Position numbers and translations under genes: made by a program. From assembly GCA_018970445.1 (NCBI GenBank), contig JAGWWF010000027.1, positions 1 to 45,874 of the forward strand: DNA of 45,874 bases. Direction: 5' to 3'. Positions 9,697 to 16,607 of the stretch are shown in pieces; position 1 is the first letter of the stretch, and each line of letters opens with the position of its first letter. This DNA is from Alphaproteobacteria bacterium. GTDB lineage: Bacteria > Pseudomonadota > Alphaproteobacteria > Sphingomonadales > Sphingomonadaceae. The notes beneath the pieces are model-generated. The model worked only from the letters and a program-made list of their open reading frames with translations. It was not told the origin of the DNA and did no database searches.

Positions 9697-11460
9697 GTGA
9701 CGAGAGGTTGGACAATCAGTCGGCGATGGTGGCCGTTGCTCGCCGGCGCGCTGCTGATGCTGGTGCTGGCCGCATGCGGCGAGGTCTGGGCGGCGCGCAC
9801 CGCCCGGGAGCAAGCCGATGCGGATGCCGGCCGGTTGGCCCGCGACAATGCGGCCCTGTTTTCATCCGAACTGCAGAAATTCCGGTTGCTGCCGGTGGCG
9901 TTGAGCGAGTTTCCCAGTGTTGCGGCCCTGCTGGCCAGGCCTGACGACCCGGCCCGGGTCAATGCGGAGCTGGAACATCTCGCCGCCCGCACCAACGCGG
10001 CGGCGATCTATGTCATTGGCCGTGAGGGCGTGACGCTGGCCGCCAGCAATTACCGGCAGCCGACCAGCTTTGTCGGGCAGAATTACAGTTTCCGGCCCTA
10101 TTTCATCGATGCCTTGCGCGATGGTGCGGCGGAATTGTTTGCCCTTGGCACGGTCAGCGGCCGGCCGGGCCTGTTCATCGCCAGCCGGATCGGTTCGGCG
10201 GCCCGGCCGCTGGGCGTCATCGTGGTGAAGATCGAGTTCGACTCCATCGAACGTGCCTGGTCGAAGCAGCCCGGTTTGACCTTCGTTGCGGAGCGGCACG
10301 GCGTTGTCATCGTGACCAGCCGGCCACGCTGGCGGTTTCGCACACTGGATACGCTGGCCGATGCGGCGCGGCGGGAAATTGCTGCGGCCCGGCAGTTTCC
10401 GGGCCGCGATCTGGCACCGCTGAACCTGGGGCGGGGCAGCGATGTTGCCCTTGATGGCGCGGTGTATCGCCGCGTGCGCCTGCCCCTGCCGCTGGCCGGG
10501 GCCGGCCTGCATGTGCTGATCCCGCTGGCACCGGCCTTGTCTGCCGCCCATGGCCAGGCGTGGAGCATGCTGGCCGCGGCTGCCGGCCTGCTGGCCTTCG
10601 CCCTGTTGTGGCTGTTCCGCCAGGCGGAGCGCGATGCGCTGGCCGAAACCACCCGCCGCGAGCTGGAGTCCCAGGTGGCGGAACGCACCAGCGCGATGCA
10701 GGTCGCCAATGCCGCCCTGCTGCGCCAGAGCGCCGAGCGCGCGCGCGCCGATGAGCGCTATCGCGAGGCGCGCGAGGAGCTGGCCCAGGCCAGCCGGCTG
10801 GCCACGCTGGGCCAGATCGCGGCCGGCATTGCCCACGAACTGAACCAGCCCGCCGCCGCCATCCGGGCCTTTGCCGAAAATGCCAGGGCCTTCATCGAAA
10901 TGGGCCAGTCTGACAGGGCGCGGGAAAATCTTGGCCACATCGTGGGGCTGACACAGCGTGTCAGTGCCATTTCCGGCGAGTTGCGCCAGTTTGCGCGCAA
11001 GCGCACGCGCGGCGCCGGCGTGGTCGACATGAACGATGCCATCGATGGGGCGCTGATGATCGTCAGCCACCAGTTGCGGCGCGGCGCGGTCAGCATCGAG
11101 TGGCGCCGTGATCCGCTGCCGCTGGCGGTGCGCGGTGAGCGTGTGCGACTGGAACAGATCATCGTCAATCTGGTGCAGAATGCCCTGCAGGCCCTGGCCG
11201 GGCACGCCGATGGCCGCATTGTCATTGCGCCGACGGCAAGCGCCCATCAGGTCGAAATCCTGGTGACGGACAATGGCCCCGGTGTGCCGCAGGCGCTGGT
11301 TGAAACCCTGTTCACGCCGTTTGCCACCGGGCGTGAGGATGGCCTTGGCCTGGGCCTTGCCATTGCGCGCGACATTGCGCGCGGCTTTGGCGGCGATCTG
11401 CAACTGGCGGCAAACGGGCCGGACGGCGCGTCATTTGCCCTGTGGCTGGAACGACCATGA
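9697..11460 (+). CDS. dctB: Sensor histidine kinase, DctB-like
   Basis: A 587-residue membrane kinase for C4-dicarboxylate sensing. Membrane segment 1 is near residues 13-33 (PLLAGALLMLVLAA). A periplasmic double-Cache-like sensor spans about 34-285, with SNYRQPTSFVGQNYSFRPYF as in the DctB sensor. Membrane segment 2 is near 287-308, and a coiled linker spans about 310-370. The H-box GIAHELNQPAAAIR has phospho-acceptor His380. The ATPase domain has N-box IVNLVQNALQA, DNGPGVP and GLGLGLAIA. GTG 9697 was chosen for AGGGGG upstream; GTG 9625 would add 24 residues and run through the palindrome at 9647-9680. It overlaps the response-regulator gene by ATGA, so the pair is translationally coupled, and it is divergent from dctA. 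Confidence 0.9.
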   Translation: MTRGWTISRRWWPLLAGALLMLVLAACGEVWAARTAREQADADAGRLARDNAALFSSELQKFRLLPVALSEFPSVAALLARPDDPARVNAELEHLAARTNAAAIYVIGREGVTLAASNYRQPTSFVGQNYSFRPYFIDALRDGAAELFALGTVSGRPGLFIASRIGSAARPLGVIVVKIEFDSIERAWSKQPGLTFVAERHGVVIVTSRPRWRFRTLDTLADAARREIAAARQFPGRDLAPLNLGRGSDVALDGAVYRRVRLPLPLAGAGLHVLIPLAPALSAAHGQAWSMLAAAAGLLAFALLWLFRQAERDALAETTRRELESQVAERTSAMQVANAALLRQSAERARADERYREAREELAQASRLATLGQIAAGIAHELNQPAAAIRAFAENARAFIEMGQSDRARENLGHIVGLTQRVSAISGELRQFARKRTRGAGVVDMNDAIDGALMIVSHQLRRGAVSIEWRRDPLPLAVRGERVRLEQIIVNLVQNALQALAGHADGRIVIAPTASAHQVEILVTDNGPGVPQALVETLFTPFATGREDGLGLGLAIARDIARGFGGDLQLAANGPDGASFALWLERP

Positions 11461-12737
11461 GCGCCGGCAAGGTCATGCTGGTGGAGGACGATGCCGCGTT
11501 GCGGCTGGCAACGCTGCAGACGCTCGACCTGGCCGGGTATGAAGTGGAGGCCCACGACAACGCCCGCGACGCCCTGAAACGCTTGTCGCCGCATTTTTCC
11601 GGCGTGATCGTCACGGATATCCGCATGCCGGGCATGGATGGCCTGGAGCTGTTCGCGCGGCTGCGGGCCCTTGATGCAGACCTGCCGATCCTGCTGATCA
11701 CCGGCCACGGCGATGTGCCGATGGCCGTGCGCGCCCTGCAGGAAGGCGCCTTTGATTTCATTGCCAAGCCCTTTGCCACCGAACAGCTGATCGCCAGCGT
11801 GGCCAGAGCCCAGGCCGTGCGCACGCGCGTGCTGGCCGATCGCCGGCTGCAGCAGCGACTTGCGCCGGACGAAGTGATGATCGGCGATTGCGATGCCATG
11901 CAGCGCTTGCGCGCCCGGCTTGCCGACGTGGCCCGGACCCGGCTTGATGTGCTGATCGAGGGGGAAGCCGGTGTTGGCAAACGCCTGGCCGCCCGCGTGC
12001 TGCACCGGCAATCGCTGCACATGCACAAGGCGTTTGTTGCGGTCGACGCCATGGCCCTGGGGTCTGATCCCAACGGTCTGGCGGCGGCGCTGGCGGCGGC
12101 GGCCGGGGGCACGCTGCTGGTCGAGGGCGTGGACGCGCTGTCCTTGCCGCAGCAGGCGTTCCTGGCGCAAGCCATGGCACAGCGCAGCAGACCGGATGCA
12201 CAAGCGGCGCCCGGCGCCGCCGATGTGCGGCTGGTGGCGACGGCCTGTCCAAATCTTGAGACGGCGGTGACCGCTGGTCGATTCCGCAGCGACCTCTTCT
12301 ATCAGCTGGCAGCGGCGCGCCTTGCCGTTCCCCCGCTGCGCGACCGACGCGACGACATCGGACCGCTGTTCGCGCATTTCCAGGCCGAAGCCGCTGCGCA
12401 GACGGGCCGTGCCAAACAGCAGTTGTCGCCCGGCCAGCGCCAGCATCTGCTGGAGCATGAGTGGCCGGGCAATGTCCGCGAGCTGCGCAATCACGCCTTT
12501 GCGGTGGCGCTCGGGCTTGTGGATGGCAACAGCCAAAACGGGCTGGCGACCACGCCGGAACGCACGCTGGCAGCGCAGGTCGACGATTATGAGCAGACCC
12601 TGATCACCCAGGCCCTGCGCGCCTGTGAAGGCCAGGTGACCCGTGTTGCCGAAGTGCTGGGGATACCGCGCAAGACTCTTTATGACAAATTCCGGAAATA
12701 TCAGATTGATCCCATCCTGTTCCGTTCGAAGTCCTGA
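11457..12737 (+). CDS. dctD: DctD-like response regulator with degenerate AAA+ domain
   Basis: A 426-residue regulator partnered with the upstream kinase. Residues 1-120 are a receiver domain: acidic pocket Asp11/Asp12, phospho-acceptor Asp54 (VTDIRMPG), Thr82 and Lys104. Residues 140-345 are an NtrC-type AAA+ domain with Walker A GEAGVGK (169-175), FRSDLFYQL near 276-284 and WPGNVREL (336-343). Residues 375-415 are a Fis-type helix-turn-helix. The span between FVAVDAM (193-199) and GGTLL (217-221) is far shorter than in the family, so the sigma-54-contacting GAFTGA loop is absent. The Walker B position reads TLLVEGVD instead of the usual TLFLDEI. It therefore probably does not open sigma-54 promoters; it may regulate by DNA binding with the housekeeping polymerase. 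The start overlaps the dctB stop (ATGA). Confidence 0.88.
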   Translation: MSAGKVMLVEDDAALRLATLQTLDLAGYEVEAHDNARDALKRLSPHFSGVIVTDIRMPGMDGLELFARLRALDADLPILLITGHGDVPMAVRALQEGAFDFIAKPFATEQLIASVARAQAVRTRVLADRRLQQRLAPDEVMIGDCDAMQRLRARLADVARTRLDVLIEGEAGVGKRLAARVLHRQSLHMHKAFVAVDAMALGSDPNGLAAALAAAAGGTLLVEGVDALSLPQQAFLAQAMAQRSRPDAQAAPGAADVRLVATACPNLETAVTAGRFRSDLFYQLAAARLAVPPLRDRRDDIGPLFAHFQAEAAAQTGRAKQQLSPGQRQHLLEHEWPGNVRELRNHAFAVALGLVDGNSQNGLATTPERTLAAQVDDYEQTLITQALRACEGQVTRVAEVLGIPRKTLYDKFRKYQIDPILFRSKS

Positions 12738-12830
12738 TCCGGCGAACGTGCGGATTTGGTCGGCCAATCGGCTGCGGTGCGCAGCAGGCGCGTGCCGAAC
12801 GGGGTGCGTTGCGTGGCTGGCGGCATTAAT

Positions 12831-12848
12831 GTACCAACTGGTTCGGAC
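12831..12848 (+). promoter_or_regulatory. Shared operator motif, site A (ThuA-like gene)
   Basis: GTACCAACTGGTTCGGAC contains the 10-mer ACSAACTRGT that recurs at four promoters in 12.8-26.4 kb; here the arms ACCA/TGGT match perfectly. It overlaps a possible -10 (TTAATG/TAATGT, 12826-12832) and ends 26 bases before the ATG of the ThuA-like gene. The rest of the intergenic stretch from 12738 shows nothing else definite. Confidence 0.65.
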
Positions 12849-12874
12849 ACATGGACTTCGAAAGGGGCAGGGCG

Positions 12875-13798
12875 ATGCGGTGGCTGACGATGGCAATGAT
12901 GGCCGGGATGGCGGCCGGCGCAGCGCTGGCGCAGCCGGCCGCGCCGGCACCGGCGGCGGGTGCGGCCGCTGCCGGGCCGCCGCGCGGCTATCGTGACCCG
13001 TATGAAGGCCGCAAGAAGCTGCTGATCATCGCCGATCTTTCGACCGGCAACCAGAATGCCCATATCGGTTCCAGCCACGCGGTGTCGGTGATCGAACAGA
13101 TCGGCCGCAAGGCCGGGGCCTATGTCTCCATCATCCGCACCGATACCGATCTGGTGACCAAGGGCGAGGTGTGGGGCACCGGCGCCTATGCCAAGGGCGG
13201 CCCGCGCCAGGCGCGCGGGCGCAACCTGGATTATTTCGATGCCGTGCTGTTCTATACCAACGGCGAAACCCGGCTGACGCCGCAGCAGAAGCAGGACCTG
13301 CTGGATTTCGTGGCCAGGGACGGCAAGGGCTTTGTGGGCGTGCACACCGCCACCGCCACGGCGGCCAGCTGGCCGGAGTATCAACAGATGATCGGCGGCA
13401 GTTTCGACAATCACCCCTGGGGCATCACACGGGCCAGGATCATCGTGGAGCGGCCGGAGTTTCCGGCGATGCAGGCGCTCAAGACCGGCGACGTGCTGGA
13501 GGATGAGCATTATCAGATGCTGCCCACGCCCTACAGCCGGGCCGACGTGGATGTGCTGGCCCGGCTCGACACGCGCGGGCTGGACATGACGCTGCCCGGT
13601 GTGCACCGCACCGATGGCGATTTTCCGGTGGCGTGGATCAAATCCCATGGCAAGGGCCGGGTGTTCTATTCCGGGCTGGGCCACCCCGATGCGGCCTGGG
13701 ATGACAGCCGCGTGCAGACCATGTTTCTGGAAGGCATCAAGTGGGCGATCAACGGCGGCCAGGCCCCGCGCCCGCACCCGATGCCGCCAGCGCCGTGA
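12875..13798 (+). CDS. Secreted ThuA-domain protein
   Basis: A 307-residue protein of the ThuA / trehalose-utilisation family, which has a class I glutamine-amidotransferase-like fold. It has a signal peptide (cleavage near residue 20, AGAALA) and a Pro/Ala linker. The ThuA domain from about residue 43 carries KKLLIIADLSTGNQNAH, LDYFDAVLFYTNGE, GKGFVGVHTAT, GGSFDNHPWG, PVAWIKSHGKGRVFYSGLGHP and the terminal MFLEGIKWAI. The biochemical role of the family is poorly defined; some members are linked to sugar catabolism. ATG 12875 was chosen over 12851 because AAAGGGG precedes it at proper distance and it gives a clean signal peptide. It is the only plus-strand gene of the shared-motif set apart from the PQQ dehydrogenase, and it ends three bases from the convergent quiC stop. 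Confidence 0.85.
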   Translation: MRWLTMAMMAGMAAGAALAQPAAPAPAAGAAAAGPPRGYRDPYEGRKKLLIIADLSTGNQNAHIGSSHAVSVIEQIGRKAGAYVSIIRTDTDLVTKGEVWGTGAYAKGGPRQARGRNLDYFDAVLFYTNGETRLTPQQKQDLLDFVARDGKGFVGVHTATATAASWPEYQQMIGGSFDNHPWGITRARIIVERPEFPAMQALKTGDVLEDEHYQMLPTPYSRADVDVLARLDTRGLDMTLPGVHRTDGDFPVAWIKSHGKGRVFYSGLGHPDAAWDDSRVQTMFLEGIKWAINGGQAPRPHPMPPAP

Positions 13799-13801
13799 AC
13801 C

Positions 13802-15703
13802 TCAGCTTGTCGGCGGCTTGAACCGGGCCTGGGCTGCCAGCCGCACCACGGCGTTGGCGGCGCCATAGCCCTGATAGGCGCGGCGTTCGACGATTTCGAA
13901 GAACACCCGGCGGGCAAAGGCGCGGCTGTAGAGCTGGAAATATTCCGCCTCGCCATCGCGATCATACAGGATGTTGTGGGCGCGCAAGGCATCGACCAGC
14001 GCCGGCTCCAGCCCGAAGCGGGCTTCGATATCATCATAATAATTGGGCGGGATCGGCAGCAGATCCAGGCCGTTGGCGACGGCCGCGGTGGCCGCGGCAA
14101 AGATGTCGGGGCAGGCAAAGGCGACATGCTGCACGCCCGCGCCGAAATAATGCTGCACGAAGCGGGACGACAGGGTCTGCCCGCTCTGGCTGCCGTTCAG
14201 GGTGATGCGGATGCCCTTGCCGGCCGATTCCACCGCCTGGCTGTGTACCAGCCCCAGCGTGTCGGCGATGTCCAGCTGCGGCGTCTTGGTCATGGCGAAC
14301 AGGGTGAGATAGAAGAGCTGCCAGCTCAGGAACTCCTCGTGAGTCATCGTCTGGGCGACATGATCGATGGCGGTGAGGCCCAAAGACTGGCCCTGTGCCG
14401 ACTGGCCGGCTGCGGGCTGGCTGATCGGCTGCGGGAATTCATGCGCCCACACCGCGGCTTCGGCACCATCGGCGATGAAGTGCAGCAGGCTGCCGCCCAC
14501 GCCGCGCACGCCGGCGATGTCCAGCTCGTCCGGGCCGACGGCCTGTTCGAAACGGGGCACGCCCAGCGCCTGGGCCCGTGCCAGCGCGGCCGGCACATCG
14601 GCCACCACCAGGCCCAGCGCGCACACCGATGCGCCGTGCATCACATCGAAACTGTGGGCAAAGCCTTCGGGTTCGGAATTGACGACGATGTTGATGCCGC
14701 CTTGCGTCCAGCGCACCACATCCTTGCGGCGGTGGCGGCTGGTGGGGGCAAAGCCCAGCGCGGCCAGCATGGTGCCCAGGGCGGCGGCTTCGGCATGGCT
14801 GGCGGCAAATTCGATGAAGGCGATGCGTTCGGCGGCCACCGGCGGCGGCATGGTTGGCGTGACCGGGCTGCGCGGGCGGCGGGCGACCGCATCATGCATG
14901 GCCAAGAGGGCGCGGTGGCCATCCTGGGCAACGCCACTGGCCGAACCGGCGCGGAACCGGTCGTTGAAGATCTCCAGGCTCCACCAGCCATCATAGCCGG
15001 TGCGCAGGATCGCTTCGGCCCAATCGGCCAGCGCGAAATCGCCCTGGCCGGGCATGCAGCGGAAATGCCGGCTCCACTGCAACAGGTCCATGTCCAGCCG
15101 TGGCGCATCGGCCACCTGCACCAGGAACAGTTTTTCGGGGCGGATGTCGCCGATGCTGCTGGACGGGATGGCCCGCGACAGGGAATGGAAACTGTCGAGG
15201 ATCAGGCCGATGGCCGGGTGATCGGTATCGCGCACCAGCGCCCAGGCCTCGCGATGGTCATGCACGTGCCGGCCCCAGGCCAGTGCCTCATAGCCCACCT
15301 TGAGGCCGCGCGCGGCGGCGCGGTCGCCCAGTTCGTGCAGATCGGCGATCATGCGCGGCCGGTCGGGCAGGGCCAGCGGCGAGCAGTTGGAACACAGCAG
15401 CAGCAGCGGCGCGCCCAGTTCGGCCATCACGTCGAACTTGCGCTCCATCCGGTCAAAGGCGCGGGCGCGCTGTGGTTCCGGCATGGCTTCCAGATCGCGG
15501 AAGGGCTGGAACAGGGTGATGGCCAGGCCCAGATCAGCCGCGATGGCGGCGACGTCGCGCGGCCGGCCCGGATAGGTGATCAGATCGGTTTCAAAGATTT
15601 CCACGCCGGCAAAGCCGGCGGCGGCCACGGCGGCGAGTTTCTGTTCCAGCGTTCCGCTGAGCGAGACAGTCGCGATGGAGCACAGCATCGCGCCGCGCCC
15701 CAT
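13802..15703 (-). CDS. quiC: 3-dehydroshikimate dehydratase, QuiC type
   Basis: A 634-residue enzyme predicted to dehydrate 3-dehydroshikimate to protocatechuate. The N-terminal half (about 1-260) is an AP-endonuclease-2-type TIM barrel with likely metal ligands Glu139 (GYEALAWG), Asp170 (LILDSFH), Gln196 (LVQVAD) and Glu244 (WSLEIFND). The C-terminal half (about 285-630) resembles 4-hydroxyphenylpyruvate dioxygenase, with two vicinal-oxygen-chelate modules and Fe-ligand-like residues in TAIDHVAQ, VQHVAFA and FFEIVER. This two-part build matches the fused QuiC enzymes of proteobacteria. The ATG overlaps the stop of the shikimate dehydrogenase gene by TGATG; a second ATG (MLCSI) lies 15 bases in. 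It is last in the receptor - aroE-like - quiC unit. Its product is the substrate of LigAB at 29-30 kb. Confidence 0.92.
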   Translation of the reverse strand: MGRGAMLCSIATVSLSGTLEQKLAAVAAAGFAGVEIFETDLITYPGRPRDVAAIAADLGLAITLFQPFRDLEAMPEPQRARAFDRMERKFDVMAELGAPLLLLCSNCSPLALPDRPRMIADLHELGDRAAARGLKVGYEALAWGRHVHDHREAWALVRDTDHPAIGLILDSFHSLSRAIPSSSIGDIRPEKLFLVQVADAPRLDMDLLQWSRHFRCMPGQGDFALADWAEAILRTGYDGWWSLEIFNDRFRAGSASGVAQDGHRALLAMHDAVARRPRSPVTPTMPPPVAAERIAFIEFAASHAEAAALGTMLAALGFAPTSRHRRKDVVRWTQGGINIVVNSEPEGFAHSFDVMHGASVCALGLVVADVPAALARAQALGVPRFEQAVGPDELDIAGVRGVGGSLLHFIADGAEAAVWAHEFPQPISQPAAGQSAQGQSLGLTAIDHVAQTMTHEEFLSWQLFYLTLFAMTKTPQLDIADTLGLVHSQAVESAGKGIRITLNGSQSGQTLSSRFVQHYFGAGVQHVAFACPDIFAAATAAVANGLDLLPIPPNYYDDIEARFGLEPALVDALRAHNILYDRDGEAEYFQLYSRAFARRVFFEIVERRAYQGYGAANAVVRLAAQARFKPPTS

Positions 15704-16581
15704 CAGGCCGCCCGGGCGGGCGCGAAGGAATCGAAACTGGCCCGCATCCGCGCCCGATCGGCCGGGCGGCCGGTGAACAGGGTGAAGGCGGCGGCAGCCT
15801 GGCCGATGGCCATGGCGCTGCCATCGATCACCGCACAACCGCGCCGCCGGCTTTCGGCGATCAACGCGGTTTCCAGCGGGAAATAGACGATATCGGCCAC
15901 CCACAACTGTGGCCCCAGGCATTCGGCCGGCACCGGCAGGCCCGGCAGCTTGGCCATGCCCATCGGCGTGGCGTTGACCAGGCCATCGGCGGCGGCCAGG
16001 GCACCGGGCAGGCTGGTGCCGGCCGTGATGCGGGCAGCGGGAAACTGGCCCTGCAGACGGGCCGCCAGGGCAGTGGCGCGGGCCTGATCGACATCGAACA
16101 GCGCCAGTTGTTCCACGCCGTGGCGCATCAGCGCCTGCGCCGTGGCGGCACCGGCCCCGCCAGCCCCGACCTGCACCACCGTGCCGGCCGGGCGGCCGCC
16201 GATGCCGCCGGCCAGCGCCTCGCCAAAGCCGATCACATCGGTGTTGTGGCCAATGGCCCGGCCATCGGCGAACACCACGGTGTTGACCGCGCCCACGGCG
16301 GCGGCCTGCGGCGACAGGCCATCGAGATGGCCGATCACCGCCTGCTTGTAGGGGTAGGTGACGTTGCAGCCGGCCGCGCCCAGCGTGCGCATGGCGGCCA
16401 GCACGCGGGGCAGATCGGCCTCATCCCAGCCGCGCTGGGCGAAATCATGCAGCATGTAGAGCAGGCGCAGGCCCTGGGCACCGGCTTCCTGTTCGTGCAG
16501 CCAGGGCGAACGCGACGCCGCGATGTCGCGGCCGATCAGGCCGACAAGATAGGTGTCGCTTGCCACCCCCATCTGCGTCAT
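15703..16581 (-). CDS. aroE: Shikimate/quinate 5-dehydrogenase, NAD-type, catabolic
   Basis: A 292-residue enzyme oxidising shikimate (possibly quinate) to 3-dehydroshikimate (3-dehydroquinate). The substrate domain has SRSPWLHE and NVTYPYK with catalytic Lys79; NTD places Asp115. The nucleotide domain has GAGGAGAA at about 139-146. The segment after the second beta strand reads LFDVDQARA. Biosynthetic AroE enzymes usually carry a basic NRT..R motif there for NADP, whereas Asp fits NAD, as in catabolic quinate/shikimate dehydrogenases. That and the translational overlap with quiC argue for a degradative role. It lies 26 bases downstream of the TonB receptor stop on the same strand. Confidence 0.9.
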   Translation of the reverse strand: MTQMGVASDTYLVGLIGRDIAASRSPWLHEQEAGAQGLRLLYMLHDFAQRGWDEADLPRVLAAMRTLGAAGCNVTYPYKQAVIGHLDGLSPQAAAVGAVNTVVFADGRAIGHNTDVIGFGEALAGGIGGRPAGTVVQVGAGGAGAATAQALMRHGVEQLALFDVDQARATALAARLQGQFPAARITAGTSLPGALAAADGLVNATPMGMAKLPGLPVPAECLGPQLWVADIVYFPLETALIAESRRRGCAVIDGSAMAIGQAAAAFTLFTGRPADRARMRASFDSFAPARAA

Positions 16582-16607
16582 CGCTGCCGCGTTCGCCGCT
16601 GGCCGGA

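Noticed and set aside
15703-16581. Housekeeping biosynthetic shikimate dehydrogenase
   Set aside because: The NAD-type Asp after the second beta strand, the TGATG overlap with quiC and the receptor upstream favour a catabolic role.
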